Shown piece after piece: positions 51,625-61,603 of a stretch of DNA of 64,000 bases. The notes below the pieces were generated by a model that saw only the letters and a list, made by a program, of their open reading frames with translations, was not told the DNA's origin and did no database searches. The stretch's first letter is position 1. Every line of letters begins with the position of its first letter. The stretch covers positions 682,001 through 746,000 of the forward strand of contig NZ_FTNQ01000001.1 in NCBI RefSeq assembly GCF_900156455.1, given 5' to 3'. Source of the stretch: Microbacterium sp. RURRCA19A. Lineage in GTDB: Bacteria > Actinomycetota > Actinomycetes > Actinomycetales > Microbacteriaceae. The translations under genes and the position numbers were made by a program.

Positions 51625-53019
51625 TCAGACGGTGCGGCGGTCGAGTCGCTCCAGCAGCAACGCCTCCGAGACGAGGGCGTTGCGGAACGTCTCCAGGTGC
51701 AACGACTCGTTGGGGCTGTGTGCCCGCGCGTGCGGGTCCTCCACCCCGGTCACCAGGATCTGAGCGCCGGGGAACTCGCGGACGAGGTCGGCGATGAAGG
51801 GGATCGATCCTCCCACCCCGACATCGACCGACTCCACGCCGTAGCCCTCGGCGAACGCCGCGCGGGCGTCCTCCACGGCCCAGCCGCTGGTGTCGACCAG
51901 GAACGCGTCGCCGCAGTCGACGTCGGTGAACTCCAGTTGCGCGCCGAAGGGGGCGTGGGCGCGCAGGTGCGCTTCGATGGCGGCGAACGCCTCCTCGGCG
52001 GGCTGCCCCGGCGCGACGCGGGCGCTGATGACCACGCGCGTCTCGGGGGCGAGGGTGTTCGACGCAGACTCCACGGGGGTGGCATCCCATCCGGTGATGG
52101 TCACGGACGGCTTGTTCCACAAGCGGCTGAGGATGCTGTCGCGCCCGATCGGCGACACGCCGTCGAGCAAGCCGGACTCGGCGCGGAGCGTCGCCTCGTC
52201 GTATTCGGGCGTCTCGGCCTCGCGGACCGCGAGCCCCTCGACCGCCACGGCGCCGTCGTCGTCCCACAGGGTCGCGAGGAGCTTGACGGTGGCGAGCATG
52301 GCATCCGGGACCGCGCCGCCCATCATCCCCGAGTGGGACGCGTGGGCGAGCGTGCGCACCGTGAGCGTGAAACGGGCGTTGCCGCGCAGCGAGACGGTCA
52401 CGGCGGGCGTGCGCTCGTCCCAGTTGCCGGAGTCGGCGACCACGATGACGTCGGAGCGCAGGACGTCGGCGTGGTCTACGAGGAAACGAGCGAAGGAGCG
52501 GGAGCCGTACTCCTCCTCCCCCTCGATGAACACGGCGATGCCGAGGTCGAGGTCGTCGCCGAGCGTCTCGGCGAGGGCGCGGATCGCCCCCACGTGCACC
52601 ATGATGCCGGCCTTGTCGTCGGCGGCTCCTCGCCCGTAGAGGCGACCGTCGCGGACCGTGGGCTCGAACGGCGGCGAGTCCCAGAGCGCCTCGTCTCCGG
52701 GGGGCTGAACGTCGTGGTGGGCGTAGAGGAGGACCGTGGGGCGGCCGTTGCGGGCCGGACGGGATGCCAGGACCGCGGGCTGTCCGAGTTCGTCGCTGTC
52801 CGCGATCGCGGCGCGTGCCACCTCGACCCGCTCGAACACGCCGGTGCCGCGCAGCAGCTCGGCGACCGCGTCGGCGCTGCGGGCCACCCCCGACTGGTCG
52901 AACGCGGGCCAGGCGATGGAAGGGATGCGCACGAGCGCACCGAGGTCGGCGAGGGCTGCGGGGATGCCGTCGGACGCGGTGGCGCGTACGGCATCCTGCC
53001 GGGACAGGTCAGGGGTCAT
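51625..53019 (-). CDS. M20-family dipeptidase
   Basis: 464 residues. The metal sites of the M20 family are in TVLLYAHHDVQPPGD, LYGRGAADDKAGI, FIEGEEEYGS (catalytic Glu-Glu), VVADSGNWDE and a late EDPHARAHSPNE. The central dimerisation domain is in place. It cleaves dipeptides or related small amides. ATG 53019 is preceded on the minus strand by TTTAAGAT seven bases upstream, a -10 element. Divergent from the DUF3043 gene. Confidence 0.93.
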   Translation of the reverse strand: MTPDLSRQDAVRATASDGIPAALADLGALVRIPSIAWPAFDQSGVARSADAVAELLRGTGVFERVEVARAAIADSDELGQPAVLASRPARNGRPTVLLYAHHDVQPPGDEALWDSPPFEPTVRDGRLYGRGAADDKAGIMVHVGAIRALAETLGDDLDLGIAVFIEGEEEYGSRSFARFLVDHADVLRSDVIVVADSGNWDERTPAVTVSLRGNARFTLTVRTLAHASHSGMMGGAVPDAMLATVKLLATLWDDDGAVAVEGLAVREAETPEYDEATLRAESGLLDGVSPIGRDSILSRLWNKPSVTITGWDATPVESASNTLAPETRVVISARVAPGQPAEEAFAAIEAHLRAHAPFGAQLEFTDVDCGDAFLVDTSGWAVEDARAAFAEGYGVESVDVGVGGSIPFIADLVREFPGAQILVTGVEDPHARAHSPNESLHLETFRNALVSEALLLERLDRRTV

Positions 53020-53065
53020 GCGGGTAATCTTAAATCTCCGATCCAGTGAGCTCTCGAGGTTATCC

Positions 53066-53638
53066 GTGGCCAAGTCCCCTGCCCCCGTCCCCAACGACAC
53101 CCCCGTCGCGGGGGATGCCACCGCCATGGGCAAGGGGCGTGCGACGCCGTCTCGGGCCGAGCAGGAGGCCGCGCGCAAGCGCCCCCTCGTGGCCGACACC
53201 AAGGAGGCGAAGGCCCGCGCCCGCGCCGACCTGGCCGCGCAGCGCGAGAAGGCCCGCGTCGGCATGGCGGCCGGCGACGAGCGCTACCTCCCCGTGCGCG
53301 ACAAGGGACCGCAGCGCCGTTTCGCACGCGACTTCGTCGACGCCGGATGGCACCTGGGCGAGGGCGTGATGCCCTTCATGATCCTCGTCATCGTGCTGAC
53401 GCTCGTGCCGAACGGCTTCTTCCAGTACTGGTCGTTCGTGGCGCTGTGGATCTTCATCCTCTTCGTCATCGGCGACATGATCATCACCTCTATCCGCGTC
53501 AAGCGCGCCGCCAAGGCGAAGTTCGGCGAGGACCGACTCGAGAAGGGTCTCGGCTGGTACTCCGCGATGCGCACGGTGCAGATGCGCTTCATGCGTCTCC
53601 CGAAGGCGCAGGTCAAGCGCGGCCAGTACCCGGCCTGA
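53066..53638 (+). CDS. DUF3043 family membrane protein
   Basis: 190 residues. The first 90 residues are charged and probably cytoplasmic (EQEAARKRPLVADTKEAKARARADLAAQREKARVGMAAGDERYLPVRDKGPQRRFARDFVDA), followed by two membrane helices and an Arg/Lys-rich end. This is the actinobacterial DUF3043 pattern; function is unknown. GTG 53066 was chosen. A strong hairpin follows. Confidence 0.88.
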   Translation: MAKSPAPVPNDTPVAGDATAMGKGRATPSRAEQEAARKRPLVADTKEAKARARADLAAQREKARVGMAAGDERYLPVRDKGPQRRFARDFVDAGWHLGEGVMPFMILVIVLTLVPNGFFQYWSFVALWIFILFVIGDMIITSIRVKRAAKAKFGEDRLEKGLGWYSAMRTVQMRFMRLPKAQVKRGQYPA

Positions 53639-53649
53639 CGCAGGTTCTG

Positions 53650-53686
53650 CGACGGCGGCGCGGTCCTTCGGGGCCCGCCGCCGTCG
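53650..53686 (+). terminator. Terminator of the DUF3043 gene
   Basis: CGACGGCGGCG (53650-53660) pairs with CGCCGCCGTCG (53676-53686), with an inner GGTCC/GGGCC stem around TTCG. Twelve bases after the stop; it may also serve the convergent pyrD gene. Confidence 0.75.
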
Positions 53687-53764
53687 TCGTCTGCGGGCGG
53701 GAGCCGCGCCGCCGTCCCCCGGTCGGCGTGCGAATGCCGTGCGCGCCGGGCGGGCGACGTCGTG

Positions 53765-54790
53765 TCAGTGGCGGCCGGCGAGTCCGCGATTGATCTGGCG
53801 TGCCCACAGCGGCCCGCGATAGAGGAACGCGGTGTACCCCTGGACGAGCGTCGCCCCGTGCGCGAGTCGCTCGCGGACGTCCGCGGCGGTCTCCACTCCC
53901 CCGGCCGAGATCACCACGAAGTCCGCCGGGACCGCGGCCCGCACGAGGTCGAGCACCTCGATCGCGCGCTGCTTCAGGGGCGCACCCGACAGCCCGCCGA
54001 GACCGGCCGCCTCGACGGTCTCCGACGACGTCCGCAGCCCGTCGCGGGCGATGGTCGTGTTGGTGGCGATGATGCCCGAGAGTCCCAGGTCCACGGCGAG
54101 GCGGGCGATGTCGCCGACCTCGTCGTCCGCGAGGTCGGGGGCGATCTTCACGAGCAGCGGCGTCGTCCCGGCCGCGTCGAGCACCGCCGCGAGCAGCGGC
54201 CGCAGCGTCTCGACGGCCTGCAATCCGCGCAGGCCGGGAGTGTTGGGCGAGGAGACGTTCACCACGAGGTAGTCGGCGAGCGGGGCGAGCAGGCGGGCGC
54301 TGCGGACGTAGTCGGTCGTGGCATCCTCGACCGCCACCGCCCGGCTCTTGCCGATGTTGACCCCGATGACGGGACGCCGACGCGACCGGCGCAGGGACCG
54401 CAGACGTCGAGCCGCGACCTCGGCACCCTCGTTGTTGAATCCCATGCGGTTGATCACCGCACGGTCGGCCACCAGGCGGAACAGGCGCGGCTTCGGGTTT
54501 CCCGGCTGGGGCAGGGCCGTGACCGTCCCCACCTCGACGTGGCCGAACCCCAGGGCCCGGAGGCCGCGGACCATCGTGACGTTCTTGTCGAACCCGGCCG
54601 CCACACCGAAAGGCGATTCGAACGTGAGCCCGAGGGCGCGCACGCTCTGCGACGGGTCGGGCGCCGTACCGGCACGCACGACGGATGCCACCGGGCCCAC
54701 GCCCGCGGCACGGATGACGAGAGCGCCCAGGTGGTGCGCGAACTCGGGATCGAGGCGGCTGAGGACCGAGCGGAAGAGAAGGGGATACAT
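53765..54790 (-). CDS. pyrD: Dihydroorotate dehydrogenase (quinone)
   Basis: 341 residues. Membrane-associated class 2 enzyme: FGVAAGFDKNVTMVRGL, GHVEVGTVTALPQPGNPKPRLFRL, NRMGFNNEG, VNVSSPNTPGLRGLQ (catalytic Ser), VKIAPDL and ISAGGVETAADV. It oxidises dihydroorotate and passes electrons to menaquinone, linking pyrimidine synthesis to respiration. TAGCCT lies seven bases before ATG 54790 (54798-54803). Confidence 0.95.
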   Translation of the reverse strand: MYPLLFRSVLSRLDPEFAHHLGALVIRAAGVGPVASVVRAGTAPDPSQSVRALGLTFESPFGVAAGFDKNVTMVRGLRALGFGHVEVGTVTALPQPGNPKPRLFRLVADRAVINRMGFNNEGAEVAARRLRSLRRSRRRPVIGVNIGKSRAVAVEDATTDYVRSARLLAPLADYLVVNVSSPNTPGLRGLQAVETLRPLLAAVLDAAGTTPLLVKIAPDLADDEVGDIARLAVDLGLSGIIATNTTIARDGLRTSSETVEAAGLGGLSGAPLKQRAIEVLDLVRAAVPADFVVISAGGVETAADVRERLAHGATLVQGYTAFLYRGPLWARQINRGLAGRH

Positions 54791-54797
54791 CCCCGCC

Positions 54798-54803
54798 AGG
54801 CTA
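54798..54803 (-). promoter_or_regulatory. -10 element TAGCCT of pyrD
   Basis: Seven bases before ATG 54790 on the minus strand. Confidence 0.5.
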
Positions 54804-55292
54804 CTGGACGTCGTCGTGCGCGGCGGGCGCGGACACCGCCCGTGCGGCATGGTCGGCGCGCAGCTGCGCGATCGCGGCGTCGAAGTCGTCGAGCGATTCG
54901 AAGGCCTGGTAGACGCTCGCGAACCGAAGGTAGGCCACCTCGTCGAGTTCGCGCAGCGGCCCGAGGATCGACAGGCCGATCTCGTTCGCCTCGATCTGCG
55001 AGGACCCGGTCTGGCGGATCGCCTCCTCGACCTGTTGCGCGAGCATGGCGAGGTCGGCATCCGTCACCGGTCGCCCCTGGCAGGCCTTGCGCACGCCCGA
55101 CATGACCTTCTCGCGACTGAACGGCTCGACGACCCCGGAGCGCTTGATCACATTCAAGCTCGCGGTCTCGACGGTCGAGAAACGGCCGCCGCACTTCGGA
55201 CACTGCCGGCGCCGACGGATGCTGAGCCCGTCGTCGCTCGTCCGCGAGTCGATGACGCGGGAGTCCGGGTTACGGCAGAACGGGCAGTGCAT
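54801..55292 (-). CDS. nrdR: Transcriptional repressor NrdR
   Basis: 163 residues. The N-terminal zinc ribbon ([17 protein letters not shown] ... [11 protein letters not shown]) and following ATP-cone ([31 protein letters not shown]) define NrdR, which represses ribonucleotide reductase genes in response to dNTP/ATP levels. GAGGTTTCCC precedes ATG 55292. It lies 12 bases beyond the hisD stop. No ribonucleotide reductase gene is present in the window. Confidence 0.96.
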   Translation of the reverse strand: MHCPFCRNPDSRVIDSRTSDDGLSIRRRRQCPKCGGRFSTVETASLNVIKRSGVVEPFSREKVMSGVRKACQGRPVTDADLAMLAQQVEEAIRQTGSSQIEANEIGLSILGPLRELDEVAYLRFASVYQAFESLDDFDAAIAQLRADHAARAVSAPAAHDDVQ

Positions 55293-55304
55293 GGGAAACC
55301 TCGA

Positions 55305-56606
55305 TCAGTCCGCGAATCGTGCCGTGACGGCCTCGCCGTGCGCGGGGAGCGCCTCGGCCTCGGCCAGGGTGACGATCGACTCGTGCACCGCCTCCAGGGC
55401 GCCCCGGTCGTACTCGACGACCTGCTGGGGCCGGAGGAACGTCGCAGCGGACAGACCGGCGCTGTAGCGGGCCTGTCCCCCCGTGGGCAGCACGTGGTTG
55501 CTGCCGGCGAGGTAGTCGCCCAGGCTGACGGGAGTGTAGGGACCCACGAACACGGCGCCGGCGTTGACGTACTCGTCGGGGCGCGCATCGGCCAGGTGCA
55601 GTTCGAGGTGCTCGGGGGCGTAGGCGTTGCTGAACGCCGTGGCCTGCGCGATGTCGTCGACGAGCACGATCGCCGACTGCGGCCCGCCGAAGGCCGCGCG
55701 CACACGCTCGGCGTGGCGGGTGGCGGCGACACGGGGCTCGAGCGCCGCCCGAACGGCGTCGGCGAGACCGGGGGCATCGGTGACGAGCACGGCCGAAGCC
55801 TGCTCGTCGTGCTCGGCCTGGCTCACGAGGTCTGCGGCGACGAGTGCCGGATCGGCCGACCCGTCGGCGACGATGAGGATCTCGGTCGCACCGGCCTCGG
55901 AATCGGTGCCCACGCGTCCAGCGACCGCACGCTTGGCCGAAGCGACGAAGTTGTTGCCGGGCCCCGTCACCACGTCGACCGGGTCCAGTCCCAGTGACGG
56001 GACTCCCCAGGCGAACGCACCGATCGCCCCGGCCCCGCCCATCGCGTACACCTCGGTGACCCCGAGCAGCTTCGCGGCAGCGAGGATCACGGGGTGGACG
56101 CGACCGCCGAACTCCGCCTGCGGCGGCGACGCGAGCGCGACCTCGCGGACCCCGGCCACCTGGGCGGGGACGACGTTCATGACGACACTGGACGGGTAGA
56201 CGGCCTTGCCGCCCGGGACGTAGAGACCGACACGGCGGACCGGCTGCCAGCGCTGCGTCACCCGCGCACCGGGACCGAGCTCGGTCACCGACGGCGCGGG
56301 GATCTGCGCGGCGGACGCGGCGCGCACGCGACGGATCGCCTCGTCGAGTGCGGCACGGATGCCGGGATCGAGATTCTCGAGAGCCTCGTCGAGGTGGGCG
56401 GCCGGTACGGCGATGGCGTGGTCGCTGACGCGGTCGAAGGTCGCGGCCTGCTCGCGGAGGGCGTCCTCGCCGCGTCGGGCGACGTCGTCGACGATGCGCG
56501 CCGCCGTGGCCAACGCTTCGTCACGGGCCGCGTCGGCCCGGGGAACCACGGCGAGGAACTCGGCCGGAGAGAGCGCGCGACCGCGCAGGTCGATGGTGCG
56601 GAGCAT
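55305..56606 (-). CDS. hisD: Histidinol dehydrogenase
   Basis: 433 residues, the full length of the enzyme that converts histidinol to histidine in two steps. Typical parts: VGLYVPGGKAVYPSSVVMNVVPAQVAGV, GGAGAIGAFAWGVPS, DVVTGPGNNFVASAKRAVAGRVGTDSEAGATEILIVADG, PEHLELHLAD and GPYTPVSLGDYLAGSNHVLPTGGQAR. TAGCCT is six bases before ATG 56606 (56613-56618). nrdR follows in the same direction. Confidence 0.96.
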   Translation of the reverse strand: MLRTIDLRGRALSPAEFLAVVPRADAARDEALATAARIVDDVARRGEDALREQAATFDRVSDHAIAVPAAHLDEALENLDPGIRAALDEAIRRVRAASAAQIPAPSVTELGPGARVTQRWQPVRRVGLYVPGGKAVYPSSVVMNVVPAQVAGVREVALASPPQAEFGGRVHPVILAAAKLLGVTEVYAMGGAGAIGAFAWGVPSLGLDPVDVVTGPGNNFVASAKRAVAGRVGTDSEAGATEILIVADGSADPALVAADLVSQAEHDEQASAVLVTDAPGLADAVRAALEPRVAATRHAERVRAAFGGPQSAIVLVDDIAQATAFSNAYAPEHLELHLADARPDEYVNAGAVFVGPYTPVSLGDYLAGSNHVLPTGGQARYSAGLSAATFLRPQQVVEYDRGALEAVHESIVTLAEAEALPAHGEAVTARFAD

Positions 56607-56612
56607 GCCTCC

Positions 56613-56618
56613 AGGCTA
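56613..56618 (-). promoter_or_regulatory. -10 element TAGCCT of hisD
   Basis: Exactly six bases before ATG 56606. Confidence 0.5.
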
Positions 56619-56630
56619 CCGGTCGCAGAC

Positions 56631-56658
56631 GAGCCGCCCGCGGTGGGGCGGGCGGCTC
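56631..56658 (-). terminator. Hairpin between the membrane-protein gene and hisD
   Basis: GAGCCGCCCGC (56631-56641) pairs with GCGGGCGGCTC (56648-56658). It lies 12 bases after the upstream gene's stop and would separate it from hisD. Confidence 0.7.
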
Positions 56659-56669
56659 GCAGGCGGTGC

Positions 56670-57953
56670 TCAGCCGCGCGTGACGCCCGCGATGTCGTGC
56701 AGGTATCCGATGCGCCCGTCGTCGTGCCGGATGACGAAGGTCTCGCCGCGATCCTCGATCACGAGCGCCCACGCCGTCGGACCCACGCGGAAGATCGGAG
56801 TGCCGTAGTCGTCGACGACGTCGCGCTCTTCCGGTGCCAACGCCCAGAACGCCTGGGGCTGCGGGTGCCGCGGTGCGGGCGCGTGCTCGCGCGCGTGCTC
56901 GGCGGATGCCGCGGTGGCGTCGGCCCCGATCACGTCGGTGTCGTGGGCGTCGCCGTGGATGGGGAACACCGAGGTCGCCGGCTCCGCGTCGGACGCGTGC
57001 GGGAGGTCGGTCGACCCCGTGTAGCTGCCGGGCACGGGGCCGTGACCGATCGCCGCGCCGTGGTCGGCCGATGCGTCGCGGCCGTCCGCCTCGACCGGGG
57101 ACGTCGACGGAGTGCGCACCGGACGCGGACGGGCGGGACGCTTCGACACGGCCCGGACCGAACGGGCGTTGCGGTGCGCGGGCGCGTCCGGACGTCCCTG
57201 GAAGTCCTGCTCGAACGGCGGGATGATCGGCGCGAAGACGGTGAGGACCACGCCCGCCAGCGCGAACACGGCACCGACCCAGACGACCCAGGTGCGCGTC
57301 CAGAGACCGGTCTCGGCCACCACCGACACGGCATCCCAGACCCAGGCGACCCACACGAGCGCCGCGACCGAGAAGGCCACCGAGGCGAACTGATCGATGC
57401 CCAGCGACCCGACACGTCGGATGCCCTGCGGAGACAGGCGGCGAAGCACCAGCAGGCCCACCGCGATCGTCGGGAGCGCGACGGTGGGGATCCACCACAC
57501 ACCGGACAACCAGACGTTGTCGCCGCCGCCGAGCACGCGGACGTTGGCGGGCAGGTTGTTCGTCGGGAAGAAGGAGACCAGGAAGATCACGGCCCAGATC
57601 CCGAGCAGCGCGATCTCGCGGATCGAGAACGGGCCCACACCGTACTGCGGGGCGGCGTCGGTCGACGCCGTCGTTCCGTGCGGGGCATGCGCGGCGTCGG
57701 CGTCGGCGTCGGGCAGCTCGGTGTGCGTCGAGCGGCGGGCGTTCACGTGCGCGCGAGCGCCGATCTGCTGCCCGGCGGCCGCGTCGTCGTCCGTGTCACG
57801 GTCGAAGTCGCCGGTCTCGGCGTCGGAGCGCGCGGTCCACGGGGCGGAGGCGTCGGGGGTGCCCGTGGGAGTCGAGCCGTCCGTCCCCGAACCGGAGTCG
57901 TCCGCTGCCGCGCCCGCGTCGTGCGCGGACAGGTCGTCGTAGCGATCGGTCAC
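56670..57953 (-). CDS. Large membrane protein of unknown function
   Basis: 427 residues; I do not recognise the family. It has an acidic, low-complexity N-terminal region of about 110 residues, then five hydrophobic segments (GPFSIREIALLGIWAVIFLVSFFP; WLSGVWWIPTVALPTIAVGLLVL; FASVAFSVAALVWVAWVWDAV; TWVVWVGAVFALAGVVLTVFAPI), a Pro/Arg/His-rich linker, and a C-terminal globular part (QAFWALAPEERDVVDDYGTPIFRVGPTAWALVIEDRGETFVI). GTG 57953 follows GAAAGGACCATC. The dnaE gene lies upstream in the same direction, 98 bases away. Confidence 0.75.
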   Translation of the reverse strand: MTDRYDDLSAHDAGAAADDSGSGTDGSTPTGTPDASAPWTARSDAETGDFDRDTDDDAAAGQQIGARAHVNARRSTHTELPDADADAAHAPHGTTASTDAAPQYGVGPFSIREIALLGIWAVIFLVSFFPTNNLPANVRVLGGGDNVWLSGVWWIPTVALPTIAVGLLVLRRLSPQGIRRVGSLGIDQFASVAFSVAALVWVAWVWDAVSVVAETGLWTRTWVVWVGAVFALAGVVLTVFAPIIPPFEQDFQGRPDAPAHRNARSVRAVSKRPARPRPVRTPSTSPVEADGRDASADHGAAIGHGPVPGSYTGSTDLPHASDAEPATSVFPIHGDAHDTDVIGADATAASAEHAREHAPAPRHPQPQAFWALAPEERDVVDDYGTPIFRVGPTAWALVIEDRGETFVIRHDDGRIGYLHDIAGVTRG

Positions 57954-58051
57954 GATGGTCCTTTCGTTCGGATGCCTCGGCACCCGTCGTCACTGTGAGA
58001 CTGGCCGCGCCGCGCGGGGGAAGACCCCGGGTTGACAACACGACCGGGGCC

Positions 58052-61000
58052 TCAGCCCAGGCAGTTCGGGCCGAGCAGCCCCTTGAGCTCTCCGAAGAGA
58101 TCGGCGGTCACCCGCACCGGCATCGGCACCTCGAAGACCTTGGCGGTCCCACCTTTGTGAAGCTTGAGAGTCACCTCCGTGTCACCGGCGTGCCGCCGCA
58201 GCATCTGCGCGAGCTCGCCCACGAGGGTTTCGTTCGCCCGCTGCTCGGGCACCACGAGAGTCAACCCGCTGAGCGCGTCCAGGCCCTCGAGGTCGGGGGC
58301 GAACGCGGACTGCGCGTGCAGGTTCAGACCGTCGTCGCGCCGAGACACCCGACCGCGCACGACGAGGATCGAATCGGCCTGGAGCACCGGGGCGAACTCG
58401 GCGTACGTCTTGCCCATGAACATCACGGTGACCTCGCCGTTGAAGTCCTCGACCGTGACCATGCCGTACGGGTTCCCGCTCTGCTTCGCGACGCGGTGCT
58501 GGACGCTGGTGAGCAGCCCGGCCACGGTGACCTGGTCGCCGTCCTGCACGTCATCGGAGGCGAGCAGATCGTGGATCGACGTCGACGCGTGCTTGGCCAG
58601 AGGCACCTCGAGCCCGGCCAGCGGATGATCGGAGACGTAGAGGCCGAGCATCTCCCGTTCGAAGGCCAGCTTGTCCTTCTTCGTCCACTCCGGGCGCTCC
58701 GGCACCTTCACGACCTGCTGCGGTTCGTCCCACAGGGAGTCGAAGTCGAAGCCCACCTCGCCGTTCGCTTCGCGGCGCTTGTCGAGCACCGCCCCCTCGC
58801 AGGCGTCCTCGTGGATCTCGACGAGCGCGCGGCGCGTGGACCCGAGCGAGTCGAACGCCCCCGCCTTGATGAGGGATTCCACCGTGCGCTTGTTCGCCAC
58901 GTGCAGCGGCACCTTCGACAGGAAGTCGTGGAAAGAGGTGTACTTGGCATCCTGCCGCGCCGCGACGATGCCGTCGACGACGTTCGTGCCGACGTTGCGG
59001 ACGGCGCCCAGACCGAAGCGGATGTCTTCACCGACGGCCGCGAAGTACCGGATGGACTCGTTCACGTCGGGCGGAAGCACCTTGATACCCATACGGCGGC
59101 ATTCGTTGAGGTACACCGCCATCTTGTCCTTGGAGTCGCCGACGCTGGTCAGCAGCGCGGCCATGTACTCGGCGGGATAGTGAGCCTTGAGGTAGGCCGT
59201 CCAGTACGACACCAGACCGTAGGCGGCGGTGTGCGCCTTGTTGAAGGCGTAGTCGGCGAAGGACTCCAGCACCTTCCAGAGGGTCTGCTGCGCGACCTCG
59301 CCGTAGCCGCGCTCGGTCATGCCGCCGAAGAAGATCTCTTTCTGCTTGTCGAGCTCGCTCTTCTTCTTCTTGCCCATCGCGCGACGCAGGAGGTCGGCCT
59401 GACCGAGGGTGTAGCCGGCGACGCGCTGCGCCACCGCCATGACCTGCTCCTGATAGACGATGAGGCCGTAGGTGGTGTCGAGGATGTCGGCCAGCGGCTC
59501 TTCGAGCTCGGGGTGGATCGGCTCGATCTCCTGCTGCTTGTTCTTGCGCAGGGCGTAGTTGATGTGCGAGTTCACGCCCATCGGGCCCGGGCGGTAGAGC
59601 GCCAGGACCGCCGAGATGTCCTCGAAGTTGTCGGGGCGCATGAGGCGCAGGAGCGAGCGCATCGGCCCGCCGTCGAGCTGGAACACGCCCAGGGTGTCAC
59701 CGCGAGCGAGGAGTTCGTAGGATGCCGCGTCGTCGAGGTCGAGGTCTTCGAGGACGAGCGGGTGCCCGCGGTTGGCCTCGATGTTGTCGAGGGCGTCGTT
59801 GATGATCGTGAGGTTGCGCAACCCCAGGAAGTCCATCTTGATGAGCCCGAGGGATTCGCACGCGGGGTAATCGAACTGCGTGACGATCTGGCCGTCCTGC
59901 TCGCGGCGCATGATCGGGATGATGTCGATGAGCGGCTCGCTCGACATGATCACACCGGCCGCGTGCACGCCCCACTGGCGCTTCAGGTTCTCGAGCCCGA
60001 GCGCGGTGTCGAACACCGTCTTGGCCTCGGGATCGGTCTCGATGAGCGTGCGGAACTCGCTCGCCTCTTTGTAGCGGGGGTGCTCGGGGTTGAACATGCC
60101 GTCCAGCGGCATGTCCTTGCCCATCACGGCCGGCGGCATGGCCTTGGTCAGCTTGTCGCCCATGCTGAACGGGAAACCGAGCACGCGACCGGCGTCCTTC
60201 AGCGCCTGCTTCGCCTTGATCGTGCCGTAGGTCACGATCTGCGCGACGCGCTCGTCGCCGTACTTCTCGGTGACGTACTGGATGACCTCGCCGCGACGAC
60301 GGTCGTCGAAGTCGACGTCGAAGTCGGGCATGGAGACGCGGTCGGGGTTGAGGAATCGCTCGAAGATGAGGCCGTGCTGCAGCGGGTCGAGATCGGTGAT
60401 CTTCATCGCGTACGCGACCATCGAGCCGGCGCCGGAACCACGGCCGGGCCCGACGCGGATGCCGTTGTTCTTGGCCCAGTTGATGAAGTCGGCGACGACG
60501 AGGAAGTAGCCGGGGAACCCCATCTGCAGGATGACGTCGGTCTCGTACTCGGCCTGCTTGCGGACGTCGTCGGGGATGCCTCCCGGATAGCGATCGTGGA
60601 GGCCCTTCTCGACCTCTTTGATCATCCAGCTGCCCTCGGTCTCGCCCTCGGGCACCGGGAAGCGCGGCATGTAGTTGGCGGACGTGTCGAACTCGACCTC
60701 GCACCGCTCGGCGATGAGGAGGGTGTTGTCGCAGGCCTCGGGGTTGTCGCGGAAGACCTGACGCATCTCGGCGGCGGACTTGACGTAGTACCCGTCGCCG
60801 TCGAACTTGAAGCGCTTGGGATCGTCGAGCGTCGAGCCCGACTGCACGCACAGCAGCGCCGCATGGCTCGTCGCGTCGTGCTGGTGCGTGTAGTGCAGGT
60901 CGTTCGTGCCGACCAGCGGGATGTCGAGCTCTTTCGCGATCTTCAGCAGATCGCCCATGATGCGCCGCTCGATCGACAGGCCGTGGTCCATGATCTCGGC

Positions 61001-61564
61001 GAAGTAGTTCTCTTTGCCGAAGATGTCCTGGAACTCCGCCGCGGCGGCCTTGGCCGCCTCGTACTGCCCGAGGCGCAGACGCGTCTGGACCTCGCCGGAC
61101 GGACACCCGGTCGTGGCGATGAGGCCCTTGCTGTAGGTCTGCAGCAGATCGCGATCCATGCGGGGCTTGAAGTAGTAGCCCTCCATGCTCGCCTTGGACG
61201 ACAGGCGGAACAGGTTGTGCATGCCCTGCGTGGTCTCGGACAGCAGGGTCATGTGCGTGTACGCGCCCGAACCGGACACGTCGTCGCTCTGCTGTTCGGG
61301 CGTGCCCCACCGCACGCGCGTCTTGTCGGAGCGGTGCGTTCCGGGGGTGACGTAGGCCTCGATGCCGATGATCGGCTTGATGCCGGCATCCTTCGCCGTC
61401 TTGTAGAACTCGTAGGCCGCGAACGTGTTGCCGTGGTCGGTCACGGCTATCGCCGGCATGCCGAGTTTGACGGCTTCCTGCACCATGGGGCCGATGCGCG
61501 CCGCGCCGTCGAGCATGGAGTACTCGCTGTGCACGTGAAGGTGAACGAAGGAGTCTGCTGCCAC
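58052..61564 (-). CDS. dnaE: DNA polymerase III alpha subunit
   Basis: 1170 residues, the normal length of DnaE1. The PHP domain opens the protein (HLHVHSEYSMLDGAARIGPM), the catalytic triad is in MPDFDVDFDDRRR, and the fingers, duplex-binding HhH and OB domains follow (VAGLLTSVQHRVAKQSGNPYGMVTVEDF). It is the replicative polymerase. GTG 61564 is supported by a TACACT -10 six bases upstream; the longer in-frame start adds residues with no similarity. The 1203-codon plus-strand frame here is its antisense shadow. Confidence 0.97.
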   Translation of the reverse strand: MAADSFVHLHVHSEYSMLDGAARIGPMVQEAVKLGMPAIAVTDHGNTFAAYEFYKTAKDAGIKPIIGIEAYVTPGTHRSDKTRVRWGTPEQQSDDVSGSGAYTHMTLLSETTQGMHNLFRLSSKASMEGYYFKPRMDRDLLQTYSKGLIATTGCPSGEVQTRLRLGQYEAAKAAAAEFQDIFGKENYFAEIMDHGLSIERRIMGDLLKIAKELDIPLVGTNDLHYTHQHDATSHAALLCVQSGSTLDDPKRFKFDGDGYYVKSAAEMRQVFRDNPEACDNTLLIAERCEVEFDTSANYMPRFPVPEGETEGSWMIKEVEKGLHDRYPGGIPDDVRKQAEYETDVILQMGFPGYFLVVADFINWAKNNGIRVGPGRGSGAGSMVAYAMKITDLDPLQHGLIFERFLNPDRVSMPDFDVDFDDRRRGEVIQYVTEKYGDERVAQIVTYGTIKAKQALKDAGRVLGFPFSMGDKLTKAMPPAVMGKDMPLDGMFNPEHPRYKEASEFRTLIETDPEAKTVFDTALGLENLKRQWGVHAAGVIMSSEPLIDIIPIMRREQDGQIVTQFDYPACESLGLIKMDFLGLRNLTIINDALDNIEANRGHPLVLEDLDLDDAASYELLARGDTLGVFQLDGGPMRSLLRLMRPDNFEDISAVLALYRPGPMGVNSHINYALRKNKQQEIEPIHPELEEPLADILDTTYGLIVYQEQVMAVAQRVAGYTLGQADLLRRAMGKKKKSELDKQKEIFFGGMTERGYGEVAQQTLWKVLESFADYAFNKAHTAAYGLVSYWTAYLKAHYPAEYMAALLTSVGDSKDKMAVYLNECRRMGIKVLPPDVNESIRYFAAVGEDIRFGLGAVRNVGTNVVDGIVAARQDAKYTSFHDFLSKVPLHVANKRTVESLIKAGAFDSLGSTRRALVEIHEDACEGAVLDKRREANGEVGFDFDSLWDEPQQVVKVPERPEWTKKDKLAFEREMLGLYVSDHPLAGLEVPLAKHASTSIHDLLASDDVQDGDQVTVAGLLTSVQHRVAKQSGNPYGMVTVEDFNGEVTVMFMGKTYAEFAPVLQADSILVVRGRVSRRDDGLNLHAQSAFAPDLEGLDALSGLTLVVPEQRANETLVGELAQMLRRHAGDTEVTLKLHKGGTAKVFEVPMPVRVTADLFGELKGLLGPNCLG

Positions 61565-61570
61565 CCGTCG

Positions 61571-61576
61571 AGTGTA
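61571..61576 (-). promoter_or_regulatory. -10 element TACACT of dnaE
   Basis: Six bases before GTG 61564 and 27 bases from the NUDIX -10 on the other strand; both genes appear leaderless and share a 51-base gap. Confidence 0.55.
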
Positions 61577-61603
61577 CGTTCCTCCCCCGACATCGGCCTG
61601 GGT